Assembly (NCBI GenBank): GCA_965119685.1
Contig: OZ221971.1
Coordinates: 2,604,001-2,668,000 of the forward strand
Direction of reading: 5' to 3'
Source: Merdibacter sp965119685
Lineage (GTDB): Bacteria > Bacillota_I > Bacilli_A > Erysipelotrichales > Erysipelotrichaceae
Length of the DNA: 64,000 nt
Below the pieces are notes generated by a model. That model worked only from the letters and a program-made list of their open reading frames with translations. It was not told the origin of the DNA and ran no database searches. Within the stretch, counting starts at the first letter, position 1; every line of letters begins with the position of its first letter. A program made the translations under genes and the position numbers. Of the stretch, positions 7,923 to 18,381 are shown one piece after another.

Positions 7923-8879
7923 ATGAAAAAAACACTCATCGCCCCCATCCTCGCGTTTCTCTGTTTCATCACCGCCTGCTCGTCTCCATCATCTTCTGAT
8001 GATCTCTACTTATCGTTCGCAACGATCGAAACGGAGTATGACGGCACCATCGGCGGAAAAGGAACGCTGAGCGTATATTATCAGGCGCTGGACAGCGAAG
8101 AAGCCACAAAGGTATTTTCATCCACATTTTGCGCCTCCTACCCTGCCGCCGTATATGACAAGCGCCGCAACTGTGTCTATTATTCCGATAAACTGCTGCC
8201 GGAAGGGCAAATCTTTGCCAGCGATAAAGTGCTTCGCTATGATTGCGAAACAAAAGAGAGCGAGGTGCTGATTGAGCACCTCACCCCGATTAACGACATC
8301 TATCTGAGAAACGACGGGGATCTGGTCATCGTTTCGGGGAATACCGACGGAACGGATATGCAGCCTTATCTCTACGATCCCGACAATGGCCAAATCACCA
8401 AATTAGACGTCAACGGCGATTTCATCTTCGGCTCCAATTATGATCCGCGCCAAGATACCTTTGTATTTTGCGGATACAAAGACAGCGAATTGAAAAAGTC
8501 GTTTGAGAATAAGGAAGATAAGCTAATCCCCAACCGCATTTATACTTACGACGATCATGTAGAAGAAATCGCCACAATTCCCTCCTCCCAAATCCCCTCT
8601 GTCGTCATGGACGGCGATCGGATTCTCTATGGCAAAGACATCATCACCGGCGAACCCTATCAATATGAGCTGCTCCACAACGGACAAACACAATCCATCC
8701 CGTTACAGGAATCACTCTATCTGCTTGTCGCTCTTGACGGCGATGATCTCATCTGCGTGGATTCCACCCACGGTTTCGACGGCTTGTATTCCTACAATCT
8801 GAAAACCAAGCGCTACGATAAAACCTATTTCTTTCAAGCGGATGAAGAGATTTACAGCGCCCATCTCGTCAAGCGTTAA
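7923..8879 (+). CDS. Lipoprotein with beta-propeller-like repeats
   Basis: A 318-residue protein with a lipoprotein signal (FITAC lipobox, Cys at residue 19). The mature part has repeated short strands with DG and DGD turns (NDGDLVIVSG, LYDPDNGQITK, VVMDGDRILYG, ALDGDDLICVD), the look of a beta-propeller of the TolB/WD40-like type. It should sit on the outer face of the membrane. It starts nine bases after the stop of the secreted protein and has no good ribosome binding site of its own, which suggests translational coupling. It may bind, anchor or give immunity to the secreted partner; this is inference from the pairing. Confidence 0.75.
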   Translation: MKKTLIAPILAFLCFITACSSPSSSDDLYLSFATIETEYDGTIGGKGTLSVYYQALDSEEATKVFSSTFCASYPAAVYDKRRNCVYYSDKLLPEGQIFASDKVLRYDCETKESEVLIEHLTPINDIYLRNDGDLVIVSGNTDGTDMQPYLYDPDNGQITKLDVNGDFIFGSNYDPRQDTFVFCGYKDSELKKSFENKEDKLIPNRIYTYDDHVEEIATIPSSQIPSVVMDGDRILYGKDIITGEPYQYELLHNGQTQSIPLQESLYLLVALDGDDLICVDSTHGFDGLYSYNLKTKRYDKTYFFQADEEIYSAHLVKR

Positions 8880-8964
8880 ACAGTGATTCCACAAGTGCTG
8901 CTCGTTCATTTCTCCTTTTGTCCCCCACCATAAAAGCCGTCGTTCACTGCGGCGGCACCATAAG

Positions 8965-9004
8965 GAAAAGACCCCCTTACAACCAATCGTAAAGAGGGTC
9001 TTTT
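8965..9004. terminator. Bidirectional terminator
   Basis: AAAAGACCC and GGGTCTTTT flank an imperfect stem and a short loop, giving a U-run on both strands. It lies between the convergent lipoprotein and potD genes. Confidence 0.8.
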
Positions 9005-9039
9005 CATATCAGATCAAAGATCGCTTGTCAATCAGCAGC

Positions 9040-10125
9040 TTATGCGTTGCTGGCGGCAACCTTCACCTTGCTGAACAGCTCGGCGATCACCGTGCGCGTT
9101 TCGGCGTCGTATTTGAACACCTCGTCGTTTGCGTTGTCGGTGCGCGGAAGATAAGCGTTAATGCCTTCATAGTCGCCGCCCTCGCCGCTGAGCTCGTTCA
9201 TGACTTCCTCATTCGGAGAAGTGTAGCCGACAAAGCTGGAGTTATCCATCGCCGCATCATACGTGCAGACATAGTCGATAAACGCATGTGCCAGCTCCGG
9301 GTTCTCCGCGTTTTTAGGAATGACCATCGCATCCGACCACAGGTTGGTACCGCTCTGCGGCATGTAGAAGCCCATGTCCTCATTTTCCGACATCACATAC
9401 GCCGCATCACCGGAGTAAATCAGTCCCAGCGCCTTGCGTCCGGCCGCCATGTTATCGATGATCTCATCGGTAACGATCTCCGGATCCATCGTCTGCACAC
9501 ACTGCAAGAGCCACTCATACGCTTCGTTCAGCTCTGCTTCATCGCTTGTATTCATCGAATAGCCCAGCGCTTTCAGCGCCATCATGAAGCTGTCGCGCTC
9601 GGAATCATACAGGTAGATGTCCCCCTTATACTTCGTGTCTAAGAAGATGTTATAGCCCTCGGCCTCTAAATCCTCCTCGCTGACCTTCGTCTTATCATAG
9701 ACGATGCCGACCGTTCCCCAGAAATACGGTACGGAGTACTCATTTTCCGGATCATACTCCAAGCCCATGACGCCATCGCTCAGCAAATCCAAGTTAGAGA
9801 GCTTGCTCTTGTCTAAAGGCTGCAAGAGATCCTCCTGCATCAGGCGTTCGATCATGTAATCGCTTGGTACCAGCACATCGAAGGATTCGCCGTTTGCCAC
9901 CTTGATATACATCTGCTCATTGCTGTCAAAGTAATCCACCTTGACGGTTGCGCCTGTTTGCTCTTCAAAATCGGAAATCAGGTTTTCTCCCATATACTCT
10001 CCCCAGTTATACAGGTGAAGCTCCTGTCCCTCAAAAGGGCGCTCTCCTGCGTTGGAAGAATTGCCGCAGCCGCTCAGGCTCAAAACCATCGCGCCCGCAC
10101 ATACGCTAGCCAGTAATTTTTTCAT
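9040..10125 (-). CDS. potD: Spermidine/putrescine-binding lipoprotein PotD
   Basis: The 361-residue extracellular binding protein of a polyamine ABC importer. It has a lipobox (LSLSGC) and the family features LYNWGEYM near the mature N-terminus, VDYFDSNEQMY, DVLVPSDYMIERL and VPYFWGTVGIVYD. It delivers spermidine or putrescine to PotB/PotC. It is the last gene of the operon and overlaps potC by 20 bases. Length and motifs are normal for PotD. Which polyamine is preferred cannot be told. Confidence 0.95.
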   Translation of the reverse strand: MKKLLASVCAGAMVLSLSGCGNSSNAGERPFEGQELHLYNWGEYMGENLISDFEEQTGATVKVDYFDSNEQMYIKVANGESFDVLVPSDYMIERLMQEDLLQPLDKSKLSNLDLLSDGVMGLEYDPENEYSVPYFWGTVGIVYDKTKVSEEDLEAEGYNIFLDTKYKGDIYLYDSERDSFMMALKALGYSMNTSDEAELNEAYEWLLQCVQTMDPEIVTDEIIDNMAAGRKALGLIYSGDAAYVMSENEDMGFYMPQSGTNLWSDAMVIPKNAENPELAHAFIDYVCTYDAAMDNSSFVGYTSPNEEVMNELSGEGGDYEGINAYLPRTDNANDEVFKYDAETRTVIAELFSKVKVAASNA

Positions 10126-10912
10126 ATCTTTTCTCCCTTCTTGCCCGAATCAGGGGCACAACATTGATAATCACGAGGACTATCGTTATCAATACTACAA
10201 CGAGTGTAGATATTGCATTGATACTCGGGTTGACCCGCTTGCTCATGGTGTAGACCATGATGCTCAAGTTTTTGACTCCCCCTCCGGTAACGAAGTAAGA
10301 GATGATGAAGTCGTCAAACGACATCGTAAACGCAATCAGCGCGCCGGAGACGATGCCCGGCATGATCTGCGGCACCAACACCTTCGTGAGCGCCTGCCAT
10401 GGCGTTGCGCCTAAGTCCATCGCCGCATCCGCCAGGTTGGGGTCTAACGAACGGATTTTAGGCATGACGCTGAGGATGACATACGGCGTGCAGAAAGCGA
10501 TGTGCGCTAACAGCATCGTCATATACCCGCGTTCCACATGGAAGGTGATAAACAGCAGCATCAGACCGATCGCCGTGACGATCTCCGGGTTCATAATCGG
10601 AAAATCGTTGAGCTGCAAGACGATCTTTTTAAGAAACTTACGGCTTTTTGACAAGCCGATTGCGCTGATCGTTCCAAGCAGTGTCGATACCGCCGTTGCG
10701 ATCAAGGCGATGGAGATGGTCGTGTAAAGCGATTCCATCATATCGCGGTTGTTGAGCATGCGCTCATACCACATCAGAGAGAACCCTTCAAAGCTCGTCA
10801 GCGACCGGCTGGAGTTGAACGAAAAGATGATCATGAAGACGATGGGCAGGTAGAAGAAAGCGAGCATCAGCCCCATCAAAACCTTTCCGAAGATTCGCTT
10901 GTCCTTTTTCAT
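10106..10912 (-). CDS. potC: Spermidine/putrescine permease PotC
   Basis: A 268-residue inner-membrane permease with six predicted helices and the conserved cytoplasmic EAA-type loop (DAAMDLGATPWQALTKVLVPQIMPGI). The N-terminus MKKDKRIFGKVLMGL followed by FYLPIVFMIIFSFN is typical of PotC. It forms the channel with PotB and is driven by PotA. Its ATG overlaps the potB stop by four bases and its 3' end overlaps potD. Confidence 0.95.
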   Translation of the reverse strand: MKKDKRIFGKVLMGLMLAFFYLPIVFMIIFSFNSSRSLTSFEGFSLMWYERMLNNRDMMESLYTTISIALIATAVSTLLGTISAIGLSKSRKFLKKIVLQLNDFPIMNPEIVTAIGLMLLFITFHVERGYMTMLLAHIAFCTPYVILSVMPKIRSLDPNLADAAMDLGATPWQALTKVLVPQIMPGIVSGALIAFTMSFDDFIISYFVTGGGVKNLSIMVYTMSKRVNPSINAISTLVVVLITIVLVIINVVPLIRARREKRYEKITG

Positions 10913-11750
10913 GTGCGCTTCTTCCTCCCTCCGCTGTTATGCTCGTCCACACGGCGGATCAAATACATGCACAGCATCATGATGATCGCCATAATCATGG
11001 AGATCGCAGAACCGAAATTCCATTCGCCGACCGTGATAAACTGATTTTCAATCACGTTGCCGATGAGGAAGAAGCTGCCCCCGCCCAAGAGCTTGGGGAT
11101 GAAGAAAGAGCTGACCGCCGGCAAGAACACCAAGGCAATGCCGCTGATGACACCCGAGAGCGATAGCGGGAAAGTGACCCGCCAAAAGGTCTGTACGCGG
11201 TTAGCGCCCAAATCCGCACTCGCCTCTAACAGCGAGTTATCCATCTTGCAAAGCGAGGTGTTGATCTGCAAGATCATAAACGGAATGAAGTTGTACACCA
11301 TGCCGATGAGCACCGCCCCCTCCGTATAGAGCAGCTCGCTCTCTCCTAAGCCGAAGAAACCAAGCAGGCTGGAGACAATACCGCCCTTGGTCAGTATGCC
11401 GATCCACGCATAGGTGCGCACCAGCATGTTAATCCATGTCGGTAAAGTGATGGCAAGCACTAAGATATTGCGGACACGATCGCTGCTGCGGGCGATGAAG
11501 TAGGCGATCGGATAGCCCAATACGATACAGATCAGTGTCGTTTTAAAGGCGATGACCAAAGAACGCCATAAGATGAGCAAAAAGTCGTGGTCGGTAAAGA
11601 AACGGATGAAGTGATCCAGCGTAAAGGTGAAATTGACGATCTCGTTGCCGCTGGTCGTCAACGAATAAAACAGGATCAGCAGCATCGGCAGCAGGATCAT
11701 CAACGCGGCCCAGATCACATAAGGGGCCGCCAGCTGTGTGAAGCGCCGCA

Positions 11751-11751
<1 letters not shown>
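10909..11751 (-). CDS. potB: Spermidine/putrescine permease PotB
   Basis: A 280-residue permease with six predicted helices. The cytoplasmic loop EASADLGANRVQTFWRVTFP carries the EAA motif that docks on the ATPase. LPTWINMLVRTYAWIGIL is the usual PotB signature in the middle. It is coupled to potA by a one-base TGATG overlap and to potC by four bases. It pairs with PotC. Confidence 0.95.
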
Positions 11752-13328
<1,577 letters not shown>

Positions 13329-13342
13329 AGTTCTTCCTCCCC

Positions 13343-13876
13343 TTAAAACATCGGCGGCGTGGTGATCCACAAAATGCGCGCTTCCACGCTGCCCGGATTG
13401 CGCAGATAATGGCTTTCGGTCCCTTCGATGTAGAAGGTTTCCTTCGCCTTGATTCGATAGGTCTGGCTGCCCTTGATCAACAGGATGCTGCCTTTGAGCA
13501 CATAGCCGAACTCCTCCCCGCTGTGGCTGCGCATCACCATGCTGTCTTTGCCCGGCTGCAAGGTGAATAAGATCGGCTCCATGTCATTTTTCTGCGCGTT
13601 GGGCACGATCCATTCGATCTTGTAGTCCTCCTGCTCGTCCTCAAAGAAATCAGCGGTGTGAAAGACGATCTTGCGCGGAGACTCCTGACGGAAAAACTGT
13701 GAAAGATCGCTTCCCAGCGCCTCTAAAATATCCTCCAGCGTCGAAATGCTGGGACTGGTGAGATTACGCTCGACCTGCGAGAGAAAACCCTTTGTCAGCT
13801 CGCTGCGGCTGGCAAGCTCCTCCAGCGTCAGATCGTTGGAGAGGCGAAGCTCTTTAATTCGTTTTCCGATGTCCAC
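13343..13876 (-). CDS. XRE-cupin transcriptional regulator of the polyamine operon
   Basis: A 177-residue regulator: an XRE helix-turn-helix at about residues 4-60 (LTLEELASRSELTKGFLSQVER) and a C-terminal cupin (HSGEEFGYVLKGSILL, then YRIKAKETFYIEG). This PuuR-like architecture is common in front of potABCD, where it senses a polyamine or related small molecule. The GTG at 13876 is chosen because AGGAGG lies eight bases before it; the longer frame from 13927 has no such site. It is the first gene of the operon, 14 bases before potA, so it should be autoregulatory. Confidence 0.9.
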   Translation of the reverse strand: MDIGKRIKELRLSNDLTLEELASRSELTKGFLSQVERNLTSPSISTLEDILEALGSDLSQFFRQESPRKIVFHTADFFEDEQEDYKIEWIVPNAQKNDMEPILFTLQPGKDSMVMRSHSGEEFGYVLKGSILLIKGSQTYRIKAKETFYIEGTESHYLRNPGSVEARILWITTPPMF

Positions 13877-13935
13877 GGCACACACCTCCTGTTTTGTGGT
13901 TCTAAACTTTTCGTTCACCACAAGCAAACAAGAAT

Positions 13936-13963
13936 ATTATACACAGTATGCGCTGAAACGCAA
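13936..13963 (-). promoter_or_regulatory. Promoter of the polyamine operon
   Basis: TTGCGT and TATAAT are separated by 16 bases on the minus strand, about 60 bases before the GTG of the XRE-cupin gene. Confidence 0.6.
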
Positions 13964-14091
13964 TAGGAAATTTAATATATTTAAATTTATGTTTGAATAT
14001 ACTAAACTTTTATACGATGAACGCGGCATCGCGCAAACATCCTTGCGTTACTCAAAGCGCTTTACATTGACAGCAACACCGACACGAGGCT

Positions 14092-14128
14092 AAAAAAGAC
14101 GCTGTATCATCCGGAAATGATCAGCGTC
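14092..14128 (-). terminator. Terminator of the ECF S-component gene
   Basis: A stem of GACGCT and ATCAT with their complements is followed on the minus strand by six Ts. It lies about 90 bases after the stop at 14218. The rest of the 13964-14217 stretch holds nothing else I can support. Confidence 0.8.
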
Positions 14129-14217
14129 CAAACCGCTTCTTTAAGCGTGTACGTCATGCTTGGCAAAGCATATCCCTGTCATTGACACATCAATGGAGAA
14201 TGCTCAAATACCATCGG

Positions 14218-14796
14218 CTACATTGCCTTGGTAAACAGCGCGACCTCCTTCACATTTGCTAACTGCTGTAAGGAAGCGCTCTTGCACAGCGCCTTCCAGA
14301 TGCACAGCGATAAAAAGAAATCCACCATGCTGTGGACGATCGTCCCCACTCCGACCAATACAAACAGCAGATAAAACAGTGTGGACGCGTCATACCCGGT
14401 ATATAGCGGCAATACGACGAGCACCTCGCACAATGCATGAATCAAGGCGATGCCGATCGTATAGACGAGGACGCTTTGCGCTTTGCTCAGCAGCTTGGGA
14501 TCTCTTTGCAGACAGCGTGCGCCGAGATACGCCCATACGATATGGCTGAGCGCACGCAAGACGACAGGCAGCGTAAAACCGGCCAGATAGAAACCGGCGG
14601 CAGTACCGACAGCGACACTCAGCGCGCAAAACGGCGAGATCAGCATCGCCGCCATGATGGCGACATGAGAGCCAAGTGTAAAGGACATCGGCTCTAAGAT
14701 GATCTTCACCGGTGAGATCATCGGGATCAAAACCCCCAATGCGATCAGCATGGCGCTGATGCACATCATGCGCACCTGCTTCTTTGTTGAACTCAT
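14218..14796 (-). CDS. ECF transporter substrate-binding subunit, substrate unassigned
   Basis: A 192-residue, very hydrophobic protein with five or six membrane segments. The N-terminal helix reads MCISAMLIALGVLIPMIS, and the segment VAIMAAMLISPFCALSVAVG follows the pattern of ECF S-components. Such proteins bind a vitamin or similar solute and share an EcfAAT module encoded elsewhere. The ATG at 14796 follows AAAGGGGGA; the frame continuing upstream to 14826 is not needed. It is monocistronic, with its own promoter and terminator. No riboswitch is visible, so the substrate is open; niacin, folate or queuosine precursors would be possible in this family. Confidence 0.8.
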   Translation of the reverse strand: MSSTKKQVRMMCISAMLIALGVLIPMISPVKIILEPMSFTLGSHVAIMAAMLISPFCALSVAVGTAAGFYLAGFTLPVVLRALSHIVWAYLGARCLQRDPKLLSKAQSVLVYTIGIALIHALCEVLVVLPLYTGYDASTLFYLLFVLVGVGTIVHSMVDFFLSLCIWKALCKSASLQQLANVKEVALFTKAM

Positions 14797-14810
14797 TTGA
14801 TTTCCCCCTT

Positions 14811-14869
14811 TATAGATATATGTCAAGACACATATCTATACTATACAGACGAAGGGGGTTCTCTGTCAA
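14811..14869 (-). promoter_or_regulatory. Promoter with inverted repeat before the ECF gene
   Basis: TTGACA (14864-14869) and TATAGT (14840-14845) are 18 bases apart on the minus strand. An inverted repeat, TATAGATATATG with CATATCTATA, covers 14811-14840, just at and after the expected transcription start. It looks like a repressor operator. Confidence 0.6.
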
Positions 14870-15106
14870 GGGAGAGTGATCTCATTTTCAGCAAGGGAAG
14901 CAAAGGCGCACGGCTGATCGGGGGAGTAATCAGGTGAAACCATACATATGCTAAAAAAACGATCGCAAAGCCGGGTAAAACCGAAAAGCTTCTTCACTGT
15001 AAGTTAAAATCTTATTCCATATCGGACTTTTCTGCATCAACAGAAGCGGGACAGCATTCCTGATTATTGAAAGCTTTCTTGCGGCAAAGGAAGCAACACA
15101 CCTCGA

Positions 15107-15140
15107 TAAAAAAACACACCCTTTTTCAAGGCGTGTCTTT
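15107..15140 (-). terminator. Terminator of thiT
   Basis: ACACGCC pairs with GGGTGTGT across a short loop, followed on the minus strand by seven Ts, 12 bases after the thiT stop. Upstream of the ECF promoter (14870-15106) I see no gene. Confidence 0.8.
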
Positions 15141-15151
15141 TGTCCAAGCTG

Positions 15152-15658
15152 TTATTTGCGAATCAGATGCAGACGCTCGACGATGAGCGGTACTACGATC
15201 ATTCCGACGATACAGGTTGCGATCATATACGGAGCGTTATAGGTAATCGAACCCCATAACGGCGTTTCCCACACGAGGACACCGCCGATCGTATGGCTGA
15301 GAAAACGCAGGAAGTTCGTCACCAGCACACCGCTGTAAAAGTAGCCGATGTTAGGGAACAGGCATGCGATGCCATAGATCGAGAACGCAAACAGATAGTC
15401 GAGGACAAAGCCCAGCAGGTTAGCCACATACATCGGTCCCGTGACAAACTGAATCAGCACGGAGACAAGGCCGGAGATCACCGCCTTGCGCCATCCCAGA
15501 TGATAGCTGGCTACTAACAGCACGATCGTCGAAACGCCGATGCTGCCGCCTTTAGGCATCTGCAAAAATGGGATAAACTCGTTGGAACAAATGTCAAGCA
15601 CCGCAAACAATGCGGCATACAATGCCATAAAAACCAGATCTCTTACTTTCGTATTCAT
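15152..15658 (-). CDS. thiT: Thiamine ECF transporter S-component ThiT
   Basis: A 168-residue membrane protein with six predicted helices. The N-terminus (MNTKVRDLVFMALYAALF) and the segment LQMPKGGSIGVSTIVLL are typical of ThiT. It also has VSVLIQFVTGPMYVANLLGF and a C-terminal tryptophan-rich loop (GGVLVWETPLWGSITYN). The start at 15658 follows TGGAGGTG. A TPP riboswitch immediately upstream supports thiamine as substrate. It needs the shared EcfA/EcfT energizing module, which is not in the window. Confidence 0.93.
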   Translation of the reverse strand: MNTKVRDLVFMALYAALFAVLDICSNEFIPFLQMPKGGSIGVSTIVLLVASYHLGWRKAVISGLVSVLIQFVTGPMYVANLLGFVLDYLFAFSIYGIACLFPNIGYFYSGVLVTNFLRFLSHTIGGVLVWETPLWGSITYNAPYMIATCIVGMIVVPLIVERLHLIRK

Positions 15659-15703
15659 AAAAAAACACCTCCATTGCGAGGCGTAAGGAAAACTGAAAAA
15701 CAA

Positions 15704-15797
15704 CAGACTCCCTACGCTGGCACTACCCAGATCAGGTCATGAGGGACCGGCGCTACGCTCATCTCAGCATTCCGGTAAGGAAATGCGCCCCTGTCTT
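15704..15797 (-). ncRNA. TPP riboswitch (THI element)
   Basis: The minus strand carries the conserved THI-box parts in order: ACAGGGGCGC, GCTGAGATGA, GACCTGATCTGGGTA, and TGCCAGCGTAGGGA. It ends about 45 bases before the thiT start, so it probably controls translation or early termination of thiT by thiamine pyrophosphate. Confidence 0.97.
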
Positions 15798-15981
15798 GAC
15801 ATCCCTATTATAAGAAATTTCGACAAAAATGCAAGAAAAAAAGAATCATCTGTAAAAAAACTGACAGAAAGGGCCGCATTTCACCGCCATCGGCCAATGA
15901 TCTCTCCCATTATGGCAAGAGAATAACGCAAAACAAACGCCGCCGAGCCCTTTCCCCATCCCTTTTCCCTGTTATAAGCAT

Positions 15982-16020
15982 AACAAAGGCGCACCCCGCA
16001 GACAAAGCGTGTGATGCGCC
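15982..16020 (-). terminator. Terminator of the ABC transporter operon
   Basis: GGCGCA and TGCGCC form the stem on the minus strand, followed by TTTGTT, about 22 bases after the permease stop. The stretch 15798-15981 before it shows no gene. Confidence 0.65.
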
Positions 16021-16042
16021 TCTTGTTTATAGAACCGATCGT

Positions 16043-17602
16043 TTAGTTACGCAGGCGAAAGGTCATCGGAGCATATTTCCCTACGAGCAGATAAGCGGCG
16101 ATGCCATAGATCAACGAGAACACGATCATCAGCGCGCCAAACAAAACCGTGTCCATACGCAGATAGATAAAAGCAAAACAGATGAGATAAGTAATACACA
16201 TCACGATGCCATAGGTGCTGCTCTTGGTCTCCGTCGCCTCGTTATACGGCTGTAACAAATAGTAGCAGGCAAGAAAGTGAATCGAGAAGAGAACGCTGGC
16301 GCCCATGATGCACACGACGACCATGACGCACGTCCAAGGAGACCCCTCACAAAGTGCCAGCAGCAGCGCATAGCCCAAGCCGAGCACTGCCGAGGGCAGC
16401 AGGTTGATACGGATGACGTCAAAGAGGCGCAGGCGAAACAGGGAGAGGATGACTTCCCTGCGGCGGTAAAACGAATACGTCAGCATGCTGTGATCACAGT
16501 TGCGAAACATCGCCGATACCACCGATTTCCCCGAATGAAAGCCATACACCAAAAAGATAAAATAGGGCAGATATTGCATTAACAGCTCCCTGACCTCCCC
16601 GCGCACCTCGCCAAAGCGCAGGACGGCGATGATGGCGATGAGAGAGAGCGCCGCGAAAATGAGGGCAAGACGCTTCGCCGGACGCCACAGCATCCGCTGA
16701 TGCCTTTTGATGAACAGCTCGTTAAAATAGGCATATCCCTGCTTGTCGCTGGTGATGCTTCGATCCTCACTGATGTTCTTGCGGATGTTTTCATTGGTGA
16801 GTGCCTGTGCATTGACGCGGATCGCCGCCGTCTTCTGTGCCAGCAGCTGCTGTGCCAGCGCCCGATAAAGCGGATAGCGAAGCAGATAAACAAAGGCAAA
16901 AAGCGAAAGTGCAAAGCATAATGCGCAGGATGCAATCACGAAGAACGCAGGCAGATAGATCTGCGGCAGCATTGCGCCATAGGCAAGCGCCCAGCACAGG
17001 GCGATGGTCGTCCACGTCAGCTTTACCGGAGCGTTTTCATTGCGCACAAACCCGCTGCTTTGAAAGCGGTACAGCGACCATGCGACGCTGAGTGTCTTAA
17101 TGCCGGCAACGCCAAAGGGCATCACACACAGCCAAAGCGGCAGCTTTAAAAAGCAAACCCCCAGCAAGAGAAACGTCTGCGTGCCGATGAAGATGCGCAG
17201 GATGGTATATAAATGCTGAACGATCATGTATTGCTTCGCGTCCATCCGCAGCAGGATGATCGCATAGTATTTGTCTTTTGTCGGATCAAAGATATTGCAG
17301 TTGCACACCGCACCGGCGATCGATAAAAAGAAGTAGATATGCACCCCCAGATCAACCGGCTGTGCAGACAGCTGCATCGGCAGCAGCATGCAGAAATATA
17401 GATACAAACCGTTTTTGACAAAGAGCGACGCCGCCTCCCAAAGCAAGGAGAGCACCAGCGCAAAGCGCTTCAACCCCACGCTCGCATACAGCGAGGAAGG
17501 TAACAGCTTTTTGACAAGCGGCAGCTGTTTAAGAGAAAAGATGATCGAATTGACCCGATACGCGATACGCACGCGCATGGAGATGATAAAGGTGTTAATC
17601 AT
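16043..17602 (-). CDS. ABC exporter permease, large membrane protein
   Basis: A protein of about 519 residues with ten or more predicted membrane segments, encoded with an ABC ATPase. It has an N-terminal membrane half, a central basic cytoplasmic stretch around residues 280-320 (YAYFNELFIKRHQRMLWR), and a second membrane half. It carries no named permease signature that I can point to; ABC-2-like exporters have this layout. The ATG at 17602 is chosen because GGGAGG lies six bases before it. It overlaps the end of the ATPase gene by eight bases. Substrate unknown. Expression depends on the G-tract promoter in front of the ATPase gene. Confidence 0.8.
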   Translation of the reverse strand: MINTFIISMRVRIAYRVNSIIFSLKQLPLVKKLLPSSLYASVGLKRFALVLSLLWEAASLFVKNGLYLYFCMLLPMQLSAQPVDLGVHIYFFLSIAGAVCNCNIFDPTKDKYYAIILLRMDAKQYMIVQHLYTILRIFIGTQTFLLLGVCFLKLPLWLCVMPFGVAGIKTLSVAWSLYRFQSSGFVRNENAPVKLTWTTIALCWALAYGAMLPQIYLPAFFVIASCALCFALSLFAFVYLLRYPLYRALAQQLLAQKTAAIRVNAQALTNENIRKNISEDRSITSDKQGYAYFNELFIKRHQRMLWRPAKRLALIFAALSLIAIIAVLRFGEVRGEVRELLMQYLPYFIFLVYGFHSGKSVVSAMFRNCDHSMLTYSFYRRREVILSLFRLRLFDVIRINLLPSAVLGLGYALLLALCEGSPWTCVMVVVCIMGASVLFSIHFLACYYLLQPYNEATETKSSTYGIVMCITYLICFAFIYLRMDTVLFGALMIVFSLIYGIAAYLLVGKYAPMTFRLRN

Positions 17603-18299
17603 GAGCATCCTCCCGCAGCGCATCTAAAATCCGCTGACGGAAGCGCTCCTCATCCGCCTGCTCTTCGACCTGCGTCAGCACACCGTGATTGAGCACGACG
17701 ATCTCATCGCATAAATCCAGCGCCAGCTCCATAATGTGGGTGGACAAGATGAGGATGCTGTCTTTTTTCAGCTCACGCAGAATCGCTTTCATCTCCTCTG
17801 CCACGACGACGTCCAACGAGGTCAGCGGTTCGTCTAACAAGAGCACCTTGGGATGCGCAATGATATTGATCAACATCTGCATCTTGTTTTTCATGCCGTG
17901 AGAAAAATCCTTTAACAAACGGTCGCGGTCCTCCGCCTCAATATTGATAAAATCAAAATACGCATCCAGCGGCTGCGGGTCATGGATCTGCTCGGCGTTG
18001 ATCTCCAAAAAGAACTTTAAAAACTCCCGGGCCGTCAAAAACTCCGGCACCTGCGGCGTAGAGAGCACATAGCCGATCTCACCGACCTCCAAGGGCTTTT
18101 CACCCGTTTCCTCCAACAGATAAAAGCGGCCGCCGTCAGTTGGCAAATCCTGATTCAAACAGTTGAACAGCGTCGTCTTACCGGCACCGTTTCTTCCTAA
18201 TAACCCGTAAATCTTCCCCTGTGAAAAGGAAAAGGTAATATCCTTGAGCACTTCCTTTTGCTCGAAATGTTTTTTTAGCTGTTCGATTTTTAATTGCAT
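17595..18299 (-). CDS. ABC exporter ATPase under a G-tract promoter
   Basis: A 234-residue ATPase: Walker A GRNGAGKTT, a divergent signature region (DFSHGMKNKMQML, with SHGMK in place of SGGQ), Walker B VLLLDEPLTSLD, and switch His in LSTHIMEL. These are marks of the CcmA/DrrA-type exporter ATPases. The ATG at 18299 follows GGAGG. It is the first gene of a two-gene operon with the membrane protein after it. Its promoter has a 14-base G run between -35 and -10, so the whole operon may be phase variable. Confidence 0.9.
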   Translation of the reverse strand: MQLKIEQLKKHFEQKEVLKDITFSFSQGKIYGLLGRNGAGKTTLFNCLNQDLPTDGGRFYLLEETGEKPLEVGEIGYVLSTPQVPEFLTAREFLKFFLEINAEQIHDPQPLDAYFDFINIEAEDRDRLLKDFSHGMKNKMQMLINIIAHPKVLLLDEPLTSLDVVVAEEMKAILRELKKDSILILSTHIMELALDLCDEIVVLNHGVLTQVEEQADEERFRQRILDALREDAHD

Positions 18300-18347
18300 A
18301 GATTCCTCCATATCCCATGGTTTCATGATAACATGAAAACCGCTTCT

Positions 18348-18381
18348 ATCATACCCCCCCCCCCCCCAGAATTTTTGTCAA
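18348..18381 (-). promoter_or_regulatory. Promoter with a G14 tract in its spacer
   Basis: On the minus strand a perfect TTGACA (18381-18376) and TATGAT (18353-18348) frame the tract. The spacer is AAAATTCT plus 14 Gs, 22 bases in all. Sigma-A promoters work best at 17, which here would need nine Gs. The start would fall about 42 bases before the ATG of the ABC ATPase. Confidence 0.75.
18354..18367 (-). repeat. Homopolymer tract, 14 G on the coding strand
   Basis: Fourteen consecutive C on the plus strand, G on the transcribed-gene sense strand. The tract lies wholly inside the promoter spacer and can change length by slipped-strand mispairing. Confidence 0.95.

Noticed and set aside
9025..9642. 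205-codon open frame opposite potD
   Set aside because: It is a shadow of potD in another frame; potD has all the family motifs.
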